Below are positions 1-8,997 of a stretch of 64,000 bases of DNA, in pieces. The stretch spans positions 1,240,001 through 1,304,000 of the forward strand of contig NZ_BDBK01000001.1 in the NCBI RefSeq assembly GCF_001612945.1. Reading direction: 5' to 3'. This DNA is from Nocardia inohanensis NBRC 100128. Lineage in GTDB: Bacteria > Actinomycetota > Actinomycetes > Mycobacteriales > Mycobacteriaceae. Made by a program: the position numbers and the translations under genes. Under the pieces are notes generated by a model, which saw only the letters and a program-made list of their open reading frames with translations, made no database searches and was not told where the DNA came from. Position 1 is the first letter of the stretch, and the number at the start of each line of letters is the position of its first letter.

Positions 1-164
1 CGGGTGTCGCGCCGGAACAACTCGCGCCCGGCCGCCTGCTCGAGGCGGGCGATATGACCGCTGACGGTGGATTGCCGCAGGCCCAGCAGGCGGCCCGCGG
101 CGGTGAAGCCACCGGCGCGCTCGACCGCGAGAAAGGTGCGCAACAGGTCCGGTTCGAACACCAC
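1..164 (-). CDS. LysR-family transcriptional regulator, N-terminal part
   Basis: This is the first 54 or so codons of a LysR-type regulator; the rest lies beyond the left edge. Read on the minus strand it starts at GTG (164, or a second GTG at 161) and gives the usual LysR opening: an LLRTFLAV-like first helix, then a winged helix-turn-helix with the motif FTAAGRLLGLRQSTVSGHI and the linker start LEQAAGRELF. The effector domain is not visible. It is divergent from the SBF-like transporter at 245, so a role in controlling that transporter is the natural guess, but only position supports it. Confidence 0.85.
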   Translation of the reverse strand, partial: MVFEPDLLRTFLAVERAGGFTAAGRLLGLRQSTVSGHIARLEQAAGRELFRRDT

Positions 165-168
165 CGAA

Positions 169-196
169 TTATCGCATTATCCGTTCGGAGTTATCG
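169..196. promoter_or_regulatory. TTATC repeats between LysR gene and transporter
   Basis: Three copies of TTATC followed by G or C lie within 28 bases (169, 178, 191) in the 80-base divergent gap. LysR proteins often bind several degenerate half-sites in such gaps, so this is a candidate binding region. No stricter LysR box (T-N11-A dyad) is evident to me. Confidence 0.25.
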
Positions 197-244
197 GATC
201 CAACGCCTATCGCGATCGGTCGCCGGGCTCATACCGTTCGAAGA

Positions 245-1237
245 GTGACTCTCGTGGCCAAGCTCCGCATCGATCCGTTCCTGCTCGGCATCCTCACCAC
301 CGTGGCCTGCGCGGCCGTGCTGCCCGCGCGCGGCGAGGTAGCGGACCTGCTCGGCTGGGCCACCAAGATCGCCATCGCGGTGCTGTTCCTGCTCTACGGC
401 GCCCGCCTCGAGCCCCGGGAAGCGCTGGCGGGCCTGCGGCACTGGCGGCTCCATTCCGGCGTGCTGGCGGCGACTTTCGTGCTCTTCCCGCTGCTCGGGC
501 TGGCGCTGCGGGTGCTGGTGCCGTCGGTGCTGAGCGAGGACATCTACACCGGGGTGCTGTTCCTGTGCCTGGTGCCGTCCACGGTGCAGTCCTCGATCGC
601 CTTCACCTCGATCGCGCGCGGCAATGTGGCGGGCGCGGTGGTCAGCGCGTCGCTGTCGAACCTGGCCGGGGTGTTCCTGACGCCGCTGCTGGTGATCCTG
701 CTGTTGAACACCACCGGTGAGGTGCGGGTTTCGGCATCGGCGGTGCTGGCCATCGTCGTGCAATTGCTGCTGCCGTTCCTGGCCGGGCAACTGTTGCGCC
801 CGCGTCTGGGATGGGTGCTGCGGCGACCGGCGCTGCTGACGGCGGTGGATCGGGGCTCGGTGTATCTGGTCGTCTACGCGGCATTCAGTGCGGGAATGGT
901 CCAAGGCATCTGGAAGGGATTGTCGCCCAAGGATCTACTGGCCACCGTCGCGGTGTGCGCGGCGCTGCTCGCGGTGGTGCTGGGCGCGACCAGCCTGGGC
1001 AGCCGATGGCTGGGTTTCGAGCGCCCGGATCGCATCGTGATGACCTTCTGCGGATCCAAGAAGAGCCTCGCCACCGGCCTGCCGATGGCGTCGGTGCTCT
1101 TCGCCGGGCATCCGGTGGGCCTGATCGTGCTGCCGCTCATGCTCTTCCACCAGATCCAGCTGATCACCTGCGCCGCGCTGGCACGCCGGTACGCTCGCGC
1201 CGAGCAGCGACCGGCCGGTCTGGTGGCCGCGCACTGA
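245..1237 (+). CDS. SBF-like (bile acid:sodium symporter-like) transporter
   Basis: The protein has 330 residues and about ten hydrophobic segments with short loops, the size and layout of the SBF-like family (PF13593, YfeH/RCH1 type). A short motif CGSKKSLATGLP near residues 269-280 is typical of this family, where it lies in the conserved core of the second half. Members move organic anions or modulate ion homeostasis across the cell membrane; the substrate cannot be told from sequence. The start is GTG at 245, with an alternative in-frame GTG at 254. Its stop TGA abuts the stop of the next gene on the other strand with no gap. Confidence 0.85.
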   Translation: MTLVAKLRIDPFLLGILTTVACAAVLPARGEVADLLGWATKIAIAVLFLLYGARLEPREALAGLRHWRLHSGVLAATFVLFPLLGLALRVLVPSVLSEDIYTGVLFLCLVPSTVQSSIAFTSIARGNVAGAVVSASLSNLAGVFLTPLLVILLLNTTGEVRVSASAVLAIVVQLLLPFLAGQLLRPRLGWVLRRPALLTAVDRGSVYLVVYAAFSAGMVQGIWKGLSPKDLLATVAVCAALLAVVLGATSLGSRWLGFERPDRIVMTFCGSKKSLATGLPMASVLFAGHPVGLIVLPLMLFHQIQLITCAALARRYARAEQRPAGLVAAH

Positions 1238-2530
1238 TCAGCGGCGGAACTCCTCGACGGGCTGGAATTCGGCGTGCCGGTCGCCCATCTCGTTGCGGTA
1301 CCACTGCTCGCGGCGCGCACGCTGCACCCGGTCGGCGATCGCGTCCAGGCCGGGCACCACCCGGCGCGCCGTCTCCGCCCCGAAGATCAAGGGCGCCTGC
1401 ACGACCGGATGCAGCACCCAGGGGAATCGATTCGGCATGGTGTGGCGGGCATAGGTGGCCGGGGGCAGCCACACCCCGGTGTAGCCGATCTGCACCCGAT
1501 AGTTGAGCTCGTCGCGAATCCGCTTGTGCCACGGCGTATCCGGCTTCGGAGCGAAGGCGGGCAGATACGATTCGACCAGCTCCGCGCCGTCCGCCCCGGC
1601 CGTGTGCGCGCGCTTGACGAAGGCGGCGAACATCAGCCGCACCGAATCCCGGAAGTCCCGCGGATACCACTGCGGCTGCACACCGAGCAGATGACCGACA
1701 TATCGCCAGAAGTGCAGTGTCGCTTCGATTTCCCGGATGGTGGTCTGATAGCCGAGGCTCCACAGTGCCAGCCCCGGCACCACGCTGCCGCCCATCAGGG
1801 TGAGGGTGGCGTCGCCGACGCTGATCGGCACACCCCAGGCGGCGTGATCCCATTCCGGGCGCTGGGTCAGCTTGCGGCGGATGAACACGTGCATGATCCG
1901 CACCCGCATGGCGGTCTGCCGGCCCCGTGCGCCGGGATCCAGACCGCCGGGCTCGGACACGTCGATCCAGAATCGCACCGTCTCCAATTGCCGTTTGTGC
2001 GCCCGCGCGCCGGTATAGCCGCCGGTGTAGGCGAGCGGTTTGGCGATCGAACTCTCCGAATACATTTCGAGCGTGCTGGTGGTGGCGAAGCTGAAAACCG
2101 AAGTGCCCCAGCGCCGGAACACCCGCGCCCCCAATTCGGCGAGCTCGGGATCCAGCCAGTCGGGCGGGGTCTCGTATTCGCGGAACAGGCGTACCAGGGA
2201 CGGCGGGGCGTCGGGTACCGCCTCGATGCCGTGCGTGAGCGCGCGATCGAGCATGGCGCGTCCGGCCTTCGGCCCGATCTCGCCGAGGTACACCTCGTCC
2301 ACGAATGCCTCGGCCACCGGATCGGCCTCGTAGTAGGCGGCGGCGAAGGACCGCACCAGCTCGTCGGAGGGTTGCGGATCGAAGCGGAACACCCGCTCCC
2401 ACAGCCGTCGTGCGCGCTGCACGCGTGGATCGTAAACCTTGTCCCAGTAGCGGAATTCGCTGGGAGCCGGGGGTGCCGGCGAGGCGGCCGCGGTGCTCAT
2501 ACCGAAACTGTAAAGTGAGTTGGTGCTCAC
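1238..2530 (-). CDS. DUF2236 (MpaB/latex-clearing-protein-like) oxygenase
   Basis: The 430-residue protein belongs to the DUF2236 family, which includes the haem b dioxygenase Lcp (rubber cleavage) and MpaB (mycophenolic acid pathway). The diagnostic stretch is present: a helix with RQLETVRFW at about 180-188 and RVRIMHVFIRRKL with His214, the position of the predicted proximal haem ligand in this family. No export signal is seen, so it is probably cytoplasmic. GTG at 2530 is chosen because GGAG lies eight bases upstream; ATG at 2500 is the alternative. It is divergent from a TetR gene, which probably represses it. The substrate is unknown. Confidence 0.82.
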   Translation of the reverse strand: MSTNSLYSFGMSTAAASPAPPAPSEFRYWDKVYDPRVQRARRLWERVFRFDPQPSDELVRSFAAAYYEADPVAEAFVDEVYLGEIGPKAGRAMLDRALTHGIEAVPDAPPSLVRLFREYETPPDWLDPELAELGARVFRRWGTSVFSFATTSTLEMYSESSIAKPLAYTGGYTGARAHKRQLETVRFWIDVSEPGGLDPGARGRQTAMRVRIMHVFIRRKLTQRPEWDHAAWGVPISVGDATLTLMGGSVVPGLALWSLGYQTTIREIEATLHFWRYVGHLLGVQPQWYPRDFRDSVRLMFAAFVKRAHTAGADGAELVESYLPAFAPKPDTPWHKRIRDELNYRVQIGYTGVWLPPATYARHTMPNRFPWVLHPVVQAPLIFGAETARRVVPGLDAIADRVQRARREQWYRNEMGDRHAEFQPVEEFRR

Positions 2531-2546
2531 CTTCTACTCCAGTTTC
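2504..2546. promoter_or_regulatory. Inverted repeats between DUF2236 gene and TetR gene
   Basis: The 41-base gap and the first codons of the DUF2236 gene carry GAAACTG (2504-2510) matched by CAGTTTC (2540-2546), and inside that GTGAG (2515-2519) matched by CTCAC (2526-2530). The inner pair overlaps the GTG start at 2530. This is the obvious candidate operator for the adjacent TetR regulator. The two dyads are not centred on the same base. Confidence 0.4.
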
Positions 2547-2571
2547 ACGCCGTCTGGCAGGGGCGTCGGTT

Positions 2572-3183
2572 ATGGCGTCTGAACAGCGGAGAAGCCCGAA
2601 ACAGCAGCGCGCGCAGGACTCGCGGGAGCGGGTCGTCGAGGCGGCCGCTCAACTTTTCGCCGAACGCGGGATCGCGGATACCTCGACCAATCGGATCGCC
2701 GCGCACGCGGGCATGAGCATCGGCACGCTGTACCGCTATTTCGCCGACCGCGAGGAGATCGTGGCCGTGCTGCGCGCCCGCTTCCTCGCCGAGATCGAGG
2801 AGCGATTCACCACCGCGGTGCTGGGCACCCTCGCCGGACCGCCGCGCGTCGCGGTCGCCGCCAGCCTGCGCGCCATCGCCGATACCCTTGCCGCGCAGGA
2901 AGGTCTGGCCCGTGCGCTGGTCGCGCAGATCCCGCTCAGCGCGCTCGAATTGACCGACCTGGAACGCCGGCTGCTCGTGCTGACCCGCGCCTACCTGCTG
3001 CATCAATGGGGTCCGCGCGACGAGCTGGACCTGGATGGGAAGGCCCTGGTCATGATGAACACCGGCCTGGCCGCCAGCTTCCGGATCGCTTTCTCGCCCA
3101 AGGGGATCGACCGCGATCGGCTGATCGACGACACCGCCGCCATGATCGGGGACTGGATCGAGGGGGAACGAGACCGGGCGTGA
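2572..3183 (+). CDS. TetR/AcrR-family regulator
   Basis: The 203-residue protein has a standard TetR N-terminal helix-turn-helix (RERVVEAAAQLFAERGIADT, then the recognition region with IGTLYRYFADREEI) followed by an all-helical ligand-binding part. ATG at 2572 is taken as the start because the HTH arm begins about 15 residues later, as usual. It is divergent from the DUF2236 oxygenase and probably controls it and itself through the repeats in the gap. The ligand is unknown. Confidence 0.88.
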   Translation: MASEQRRSPKQQRAQDSRERVVEAAAQLFAERGIADTSTNRIAAHAGMSIGTLYRYFADREEIVAVLRARFLAEIEERFTTAVLGTLAGPPRVAVAASLRAIADTLAAQEGLARALVAQIPLSALELTDLERRLLVLTRAYLLHQWGPRDELDLDGKALVMMNTGLAASFRIAFSPKGIDRDRLIDDTAAMIGDWIEGERDRA

Positions 3184-3204
3184 GAATCCGCGCGCCCGGT
3201 CTCG
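3169..3204. terminator. Bidirectional terminator hairpin
   Basis: Arms CGAGACCGGGCG (3169-3180) and CGCCCGGTCTCG (3193-3204) pair perfectly over 12 bases with a 12-base loop that contains the TetR stop codon. It sits between two convergent genes and can serve both. There is no clear T-run, which is common for terminators in high-GC actinomycetes. Confidence 0.6.
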
Positions 3205-3207
3205 CCG

Positions 3208-3591
3208 TCAGCGCACGACGCTGTAGTAGTCGGTATCGAAATCCATGGCGTCCTTGGCCGTTTCGACCACGGCCGTGATCCGGATGAGGGATCCGGCCAG
3301 CACCCCGGAGAAGCCGCGCCGCCCGTCGGCCGCCTCGCGTGCACTGGTCGATTCGGACAGCTCGAGCGCGCTCGCCCACGCCAGCAGTGCGGCTTCGGCC
3401 TCGGGCCCGGATAGGTCCAGATGGATGGTCCCGAGAAACTCCGGACGGCCCGCGCCGGGCGTGGCGAGGCGGGCGCAGCTGTCCCAGGTCCAGGTGACGC
3501 GCGGCAGATCGGCGCCGGTGGCCTCGACGGCAGTCGAATTCACCAGTTCCGACACCGTGTCCATGGCAGCGAGCATGAGGGAATCGGTCAC
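3208..3591 (-). CDS. Small conserved protein of unknown function, paralogue A
   Basis: I do not recognise this 127-residue protein. It is clearly related to the protein encoded at 26879-27286: both have LLAWA-x-AL-x-L-x-E in the middle, then a GRR-x-x-SG-x-LAGS-x-IRI motif near the C terminus (here GRRGFSGVLAGSLIRI). It is predicted soluble, without signal peptide or membrane segment. GTG at 3591 is chosen because it gives an N terminus that aligns with the paralogue; ATGs at 3576 and 3564 are alternatives. It is convergent with the TetR gene and divergent from the GlxA-type regulator. Confidence 0.6.
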   Translation of the reverse strand: MTDSLMLAAMDTVSELVNSTAVEATGADLPRVTWTWDSCARLATPGAGRPEFLGTIHLDLSGPEAEAALLAWASALELSESTSAREAADGRRGFSGVLAGSLIRITAVVETAKDAMDFDTDYYSVVR

Positions 3592-3715
3592 GGCGGGCAG
3601 CGTCTCACCCGTCCGCCGCCGGATACCTGTGACGCGCGGGTGCGTGTGTCGAGATGGCCGGAATTGCAATAGTCGTGTCATTGACGCCATGGGGTAGCGG
3701 TCGCAGGCTGTAGGC

Positions 3716-4672
3716 ATGCGGGTGGTGCTGATGGTGGTGTTCGACGGGTTCCAATTGCTGGACCTCGCCGGGCCCGCCGATGTGTTCAGCGCGGCCGCCG
3801 CACTGGGGGCCGCGCCCGGATACCGGCTGGAGATCGCGGCGACGCCCGCCGGGCCGGTGCGGTCCTCGAGCGGGGTCGAAGTCATCGCCCGGCATGATCT
3901 GGCCACCTGGTCGGAGCCGGTGGACACGCTGCTGGTGGCCGGGGGCCTGTCGTCCTGGACCGCCAGCGAGGACGCGGCGCTGGTGGGTTCGATCGAACGG
4001 GTGTCGCGGTCGGCTACCCGGACCGGTTCGGTGTGCTCGGGGGCGTTCCTGCTGGCGCGAGCGGGATTGCTGGACGGCCGGCGGGCCACCACGCACTGGG
4101 CGGGCGGGGAGTCGCTGGCCCGTGAATTCCCGCGTGTGCGAACCGAACCCGACCGGATCTATGTGCAGGACGGGCCGATCTGGACCTCGGCCGGGGTGAC
4201 CGCGGGAATCGATCTGGCGCTGGCCATCGTGGCCGCCGATCACGGGCACGAGCTGGCGCGGGAAGTGGCGCGGTGGCTGGTGGTCTACCTGCATCGGCCC
4301 GGCGGGCAGAGCCAGTTCAGCACACCTATCGCGGCCGATCCGCCGAAGCGGGATTCGCTGCGCGCCCTACAGGTCTGGCTGGAGGAGAACCTGGCCGCGG
4401 ATCTGTCACTGCCCGCACTGGCCGCGCGGACCGGCATGAGCACCCGGCATTTCTCGCGGGTGTTCGCGGGGGAGACCGGTCTGACCCCGGCCCGCTATGT
4501 GGAGCGGGTGCGGATCGGTGCGGCACGCCGGCTGCTGGAGACCACCGACCAGCCCCTGGATCGGGTGGCCGCCGCCGTCGGGCTGGGCAGTCCGGAAACG
4601 CTGTACCGAATCTTCCACCGCCACTTGGGCATACCGCCGGGCGAGTATCGCGCCCGGTTCACTCGATGCTGA
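3716..4672 (+). CDS. GlxA-family transcriptional regulator (DJ-1/PfpI domain plus AraC HTH)
   Basis: The 318-residue protein has an N-terminal DJ-1/PfpI glutamine-amidotransferase-like domain (1 to about 190) and a C-terminal AraC/XylS double helix-turn-helix (about 222-318, with ARTGMSTRHFSRVF and the second HTH near GLGSPETLYRIFHRHLG). The amidotransferase-like domain keeps a cysteine in SVCSGAFLLA (Cys107), the nucleophile elbow of the family; in GlxA proteins it usually senses rather than catalyses. The next gene, 15 bases downstream, encodes a stand-alone protein of the same DJ-1 type, which is a likely target. Confidence 0.9.
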   Translation: MRVVLMVVFDGFQLLDLAGPADVFSAAAALGAAPGYRLEIAATPAGPVRSSSGVEVIARHDLATWSEPVDTLLVAGGLSSWTASEDAALVGSIERVSRSATRTGSVCSGAFLLARAGLLDGRRATTHWAGGESLAREFPRVRTEPDRIYVQDGPIWTSAGVTAGIDLALAIVAADHGHELAREVARWLVVYLHRPGGQSQFSTPIAADPPKRDSLRALQVWLEENLAADLSLPALAARTGMSTRHFSRVFAGETGLTPARYVERVRIGAARRLLETTDQPLDRVAAAVGLGSPETLYRIFHRHLGIPPGEYRARFTRC

Positions 4673-4687
4673 AAGAGAGTTCCCTCC

Positions 4688-5422
4688 ATGACCTTCCAGA
4701 TCGCCATCGTGCTGTATCCGGGGCTCACCGTGCTGGATGCCATCGGCCCCTACGAGATCCTGCGCAATCTGCCCGACAGTGAATTGCGGTTCGTCTCGGG
4801 CGAAGTCGGGCCGATCGTGTCCGACAGCGGCGTGCTGGTGCTCGGGGCCACCCACACCTTCGCCGAGACGCCCGCCCCCGATCTGGTGCTGGTGCCCGGA
4901 TCCGGGTCCGCCACCACCGAGGCGATGGCCGATCGGGAACTGGTGGAATGGTTGCGCGCCGTCCATCCGAACACCAGCTGGACCACCTCGGTGTGCAGCG
5001 GTGCGCTGGTACTGGCCGCCGCCGACATCCTGCGCGGGCATCCCGCCACCACGCACTGGTCGGCGCAGCCCATGCTGGCGGCCTTCGGTGCGCGGTCCCG
5101 CCCGCACGATCGCATCGTGCGCAGCGGCAAGATCGTCACCGCCGCGGGCGTATCGGCCGGGATCGATCTGGGGTTGTGGCTGGCCGGTGAGATCGCGGGC
5201 GTCGAGGCCGCCCAGCTGATTCAGCTGGCCATCGAATACGATCCGCAGCCGCCGTTCGACACCGGCCACCCCGACAAGGCCCCGGCCGAACTGCTCCGCA
5301 AGGCCCGCCTGGAGATGACGAAAGTGGCGGCCTCCCCGCGCGTTCCGCTCGATGTGGCCACCGCGCTGTGGCGGCTGACCCTGAACCGGGTCCGGGGCCA
5401 CAAGGTCCGGGCCGCGATCTGA
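4688..5422 (+). CDS. DJ-1/PfpI-family protein (isonitrile hydratase-like)
   Basis: The 244-residue protein is a single DJ-1/PfpI domain. Asp17 (VLDAIGP) and Cys103 (SVCSGALVLA) occupy the positions of the Asp and Cys that are catalytic in the Pseudomonas isonitrile hydratase InhA, so a hydratase or related hydrolase acting on a small nitrogen or carbonyl compound is possible. It follows the GlxA-type regulator by 15 bases with a purine-rich leader and is probably cotranscribed. A glyoxalase III-like role is the main alternative. Confidence 0.85.
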   Translation: MTFQIAIVLYPGLTVLDAIGPYEILRNLPDSELRFVSGEVGPIVSDSGVLVLGATHTFAETPAPDLVLVPGSGSATTEAMADRELVEWLRAVHPNTSWTTSVCSGALVLAAADILRGHPATTHWSAQPMLAAFGARSRPHDRIVRSGKIVTAAGVSAGIDLGLWLAGEIAGVEAAQLIQLAIEYDPQPPFDTGHPDKAPAELLRKARLEMTKVAASPRVPLDVATALWRLTLNRVRGHKVRAAI

Positions 5423-5471
5423 GACGGTAAGTCCGCCAATCGAATCCGCTGCCGCGAGGTAACGTCGAGCC

Positions 5472-6662
5472 ATGAGTGAGCGCCTCGACGAAGGGTTCTT
5501 CGCGGACCCGCACGCCTATTACCGGCAATGGCGGCAGGAGGGCCCGGTCCGGTGCGTCGATTTCGGGGACGGGCTGAACCGCTGGCTCGTCTTCGGCTAC
5601 ACCGAGGGCCGGGCCCTGCTCACCGATCCGCGCCTGTGCAAGGACATCGATTACCTGAGCAAGCTGGTGCCCGACAAACGCGGTGCGCCGCAACCATATT
5701 CGCCGCCCGATCCGGGTATGCGGCACATGCTCAACTTCGACGCGCCCGACCACACCCGGCTGCGCAAAGTGGTGAGCAAAGCCTTCACCGCCCGGCGGAT
5801 AGCGGCGCTGCGCCCGCTCATCGAGCGCACCGCCGATGAACTCCTGACCGGCATGGCCGCCGCGGACGAGGTCGATCTCCTGGACGCGTTCGCCGTCCCG
5901 CTGCCGGTCGCCGTCATCTGCGATCTGCTCGATGTCGCCATCGACGACCATGAGGCGTTCCGCGAATGGACCAAGATCCTCGTCGGCTCGCTGACCCCCG
6001 AGGCCGACCGCGCTCGCGCGGGATACGAGATGGTCGAGTTCCTGCGGAAGATGCTGCAACACAAGCGGTCCCATCCGGGCGACGATCTGCTCTCGATCCT
6101 CGTAGCCGACGACGAAGCCCGGCTCGACGAATCCGAACTCATCGGCATGGCATTGCTGCTGCTGGTCGCGGGCCACGAGACGACGGTGAATCTGATCGGC
6201 AACGGCACCCTGGCACTGCTGCGCGATCGCGCCCGCTGGGACCGGCTCCGCGCCGACCCCGCCGCCATCCCCGCGGCGATCGAGGAATTCCTCCGCCTCG
6301 ACGGCCCGGTCAACCTCGCCACCACGCGCTACACCACGGAGCCGATTGCCGTCGGCGACACCGTGATTCCCGCCGGTGAACTCGTCTACATCGCCCTGGC
6401 CGCCGCCAACCGCGACCCCGATCAGTACCCCGCGCCCGCCGATTTCGCTCCCGAACAGAACCACACCGCGCACCTGGCCTTCGGGCACGGCATCCACTTC
6501 TGTCTCGGCGCGCCGCTGGCCCGCTTGGAAGGCGCGATCGCGTTTACCGCCCTCCTCGAGCGCTACCCGAATCTCCATCTGGCCGTGCCGGAATCGGAGC
6601 TCCGCTGGTACCCCAACCCGATCATCCGCGGCCTGGCCGCGCTCCCGGTCCGATTGCACTGA
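5472..6662 (+). CDS. Cytochrome P450
   Basis: This is a complete soluble bacterial P450 of 396 residues. The I-helix oxygen-activation motif AGHETT is at 233-238, ExxR at 272-275 (EFLR), and the haem-binding loop FGHGIHFCLG has the thiolate ligand Cys344. It would need an external ferredoxin and reductase, which are not next to it. It starts 49 bases after the DJ-1 gene on the same strand and may share its transcript. The substrate cannot be assigned. Confidence 0.93.
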   Translation: MSERLDEGFFADPHAYYRQWRQEGPVRCVDFGDGLNRWLVFGYTEGRALLTDPRLCKDIDYLSKLVPDKRGAPQPYSPPDPGMRHMLNFDAPDHTRLRKVVSKAFTARRIAALRPLIERTADELLTGMAAADEVDLLDAFAVPLPVAVICDLLDVAIDDHEAFREWTKILVGSLTPEADRARAGYEMVEFLRKMLQHKRSHPGDDLLSILVADDEARLDESELIGMALLLLVAGHETTVNLIGNGTLALLRDRARWDRLRADPAAIPAAIEEFLRLDGPVNLATTRYTTEPIAVGDTVIPAGELVYIALAAANRDPDQYPAPADFAPEQNHTAHLAFGHGIHFCLGAPLARLEGAIAFTALLERYPNLHLAVPESELRWYPNPIIRGLAALPVRLH

Positions 6663-6733
6663 TACTTCAGGTCGATGCGGTGTAGTACCACAGTCCAATG
6701 TGCTTGTGGGCGTGGGATTCCTACGGTCGGCTC

Positions 6734-7855
6734 ATGCGTCTGAGAGCCCTCGCCTTCCCGGTCTTCACCGCCGTCCTGCTCGTATCCGCCTGCCCGGCCG
6801 CTCCGGCCGAGCCCGCACCGGCGCCCGCAAGCATGCGCGGCGCAAAGGTGCGGGGCGACCTGGACGAGCTGGTCCGCTCGGGCGCGGTCGGCGCGCTGGC
6901 GACCCTCACCGATGCCGGCGGCGACACGGTGCTGACCGCCGGTGCCGCCGATCTCGCATCGGGTACTCCGGTCCGCGCCGACGTGCCCGAATACGTGCGG
7001 GTCGGCAGCATCACCAAGACCTTCACCGCAACGATCGTCTTGCAACTGGCGGCCGAACACCGCATCGACCTGGACCAGCCGATCGACACCTACCTGCCCG
7101 GACTGCTGATCGGTGAGGGCATCGACGGCCGCGCCATCACCGTCGGTCACATCCTGGGCCACCGCAGCGGATTGCCCGAACCGGCCGCATCCCCGGAGAC
7201 CAGCGAATATCAGGCGGCGTTGTCCGGCCGGACCTACACACCCGCCCAGGAGATTGCCATCGCGCTGCGAAGCCCCGCCCGGTTCGCCCCGGGCACCGGC
7301 TTCGCATACTCGAACATCAACTACATCGTCGCTGGCATGCTCATCGAAAAGGTCACCGGGCGAGCATATTCCGACGAATTGCAGGCGCGCATCCTCACTC
7401 CGCTCGCCCTGTCCCACACCTATCTTCCGGCGACCGGCGAAACCGGGCTGCGCACACCGCATCTCACCGGTTACAGCAGCATCGACGGCGTCCGCACCGA
7501 CACCACCCGCATGGAGCCGTCCCTCCCGTGGACTTCGGGCGCGCTGGTGAGCACCGGCGCGGACCTGAACCGTTTCTACACCGCCCTCACCGCGGGCGAC
7601 CTGCTGCCGCGATCCGAACTGCACCGGATGCTCGACGGTGTGGACATGGGCAACGGCGACGGCATGTTCTACGGTCTCGGTGTCGGCTACACCGAACTCC
7701 CGTGCGGCACGAAATTCGTCGGCCATGTCGGCGGCGTCGAAGGCTTCACGGCCGTCTCCGGCGCGGCCGCCGGGCGAGCGGTCACCTATTCTTTCACCGG
7801 CAGCCCCCGCACCGCGGACATCGGCGGCCTGCTCACCCACGCCTTGTGTGATTGA
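6734..7855 (+). CDS. Lipoprotein serine hydrolase (beta-lactamase/DD-peptidase fold)
   Basis: The 373-residue protein starts with a short basic segment, a hydrophobic stretch and a lipobox ending VSAC (Cys20), so it should be lipid-anchored outside the membrane. The catalytic set of class C beta-lactamase-like hydrolases is present: SITK (Ser92, Lys95) and the Tyr motif YSN (192-194), with a later GHVGG in place of the usual HTG/KTG element. Such proteins act as DD-carboxypeptidases, esterases or amidases. ATG 6734 is preferred over an upstream in-frame start because it gives a proper signal peptide. It is convergent with the LLM gene, 13 bases apart. Confidence 0.87.
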   Translation: MRLRALAFPVFTAVLLVSACPAAPAEPAPAPASMRGAKVRGDLDELVRSGAVGALATLTDAGGDTVLTAGAADLASGTPVRADVPEYVRVGSITKTFTATIVLQLAAEHRIDLDQPIDTYLPGLLIGEGIDGRAITVGHILGHRSGLPEPAASPETSEYQAALSGRTYTPAQEIAIALRSPARFAPGTGFAYSNINYIVAGMLIEKVTGRAYSDELQARILTPLALSHTYLPATGETGLRTPHLTGYSSIDGVRTDTTRMEPSLPWTSGALVSTGADLNRFYTALTAGDLLPRSELHRMLDGVDMGNGDGMFYGLGVGYTELPCGTKFVGHVGGVEGFTAVSGAAAGRAVTYSFTGSPRTADIGGLLTHALCD

Positions 7856-7868
7856 GACAGGCGATGTT

Positions 7869-8957
7869 TCAGGCGAACTTGCCCGGGTTGGCGGCCACGG
7901 CGCGGGGCAGGGTGGGGCGGTTGGCGCGGTAGGCGTCCACCACCGAGGCGAGTTCGTGCGGGCTCGCCCCGTGCATGATCACCGAATGGCAGCCGAGGTC
8001 GTATTCGCGGGAGATCTTCTCGACGCACTGTTTCGGCGTGCCGTAGGCGGCCGAGGCGAGCCATTCGTCGGGGATCAGGGCATCGAACTGCTCCAGGACT
8101 TCGACCGAGGCGGAGGCGTCGATGGGGCCCGCCGCGGCGGCGTCCTGGAAGAGCTGGGTGGCGCGGATTCGCTCCCACACCTGCGGATCCCAGCCGTTGG
8201 CGCTGATCAAGATGTCGGCGTAAGCCTGAAGATAGGTGACCAGGCGGCCGGTGCGGCGGCGCAGCTGGTCCTCCGGTGAGAGCGCGTCACTGGCCGTGGC
8301 CAGGCAGGACCAGATGCGGACGCTGTCGGGATCCTTACCCGCGCGTTCGGCGCCGCGGCGCACCGCGGCAACGGAATTGGCGGTGGCCTCGTCCGAGAAG
8401 AAGGTGTGCAGCACGACGAAGTCACCGATCTCGCCGGCGAGTTCGAGAGTCTTCGGGCCGACCGCGACGAAGCCGATCGGGGGTGCGTCGTCGAGGCCGT
8501 TCTGGTGGTAGAGGACGGGCCATTTCCCGGCGGGGCCATCATGATTCAGGATGGTCTCGCCCGCCCAGAGCCGGCGCAGGATGCCGACGAAATCGCGCAG
8601 CTGGGCTTCGGTGACCGGCGGCAGGCCGATCGCCTTCCAGTTCGCCGCCATGCCGCGCCCGAAGGCCATGGCGTAGCGGCCCTCGGTGATGGCCTGCATG
8701 GTCGAGCCCATGGTGGCGGTCACCATCGGATGCCGGGTGTGGTGATTCGTTGCGGCGGCGGCGATGCCGAGGTCGGTGGTGCAGCCGGCCAGGCCGCCGG
8801 ACAGGACCGCGGAGTCCTTGACGGTCATGCGCTCGCCGATCATGCACGAGCCGAGGCCGAGGCGCTCCGCGTCGCGGGCCTCGGGCAGCAGGACGCGGGC
8901 ATCGGCGGGGTGCCGGGTGATGCAGTAGTAGGCGAGTTCGTTCAATCGATCGGTCAC
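7869..8957 (-). CDS. LLM-class F420-dependent oxidoreductase
   Basis: The 362-residue protein is a luciferase-like (LLM) TIM-barrel flavin/F420 enzyme. Visible family features are LNELAYYCITRHP at the start, the TNHHTRHP segment, AITEGRYAMAFGRGM and the IGFVAVGPKTLELAG region. The sequence resembles the F420 subfamily named after MSMEG_2249 (TIGR03857), from memory. GTG at 8957 is chosen because GGGGAAG lies about ten bases upstream. It lies 40 bases downstream of the phosphotransferase gene in the same direction and is likely cotranscribed. The substrate is unknown. Confidence 0.87.
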   Translation of the reverse strand: MTDRLNELAYYCITRHPADARVLLPEARDAERLGLGSCMIGERMTVKDSAVLSGGLAGCTTDLGIAAAATNHHTRHPMVTATMGSTMQAITEGRYAMAFGRGMAANWKAIGLPPVTEAQLRDFVGILRRLWAGETILNHDGPAGKWPVLYHQNGLDDAPPIGFVAVGPKTLELAGEIGDFVVLHTFFSDEATANSVAAVRRGAERAGKDPDSVRIWSCLATASDALSPEDQLRRRTGRLVTYLQAYADILISANGWDPQVWERIRATQLFQDAAAAGPIDASASVEVLEQFDALIPDEWLASAAYGTPKQCVEKISREYDLGCHSVIMHGASPHELASVVDAYRANRPTLPRAVAANPGKFA

Positions 8958-8997
8958 GAGAGTGGTTCTTCCCCGGTAGTTTTCGGAACGGTGCAGG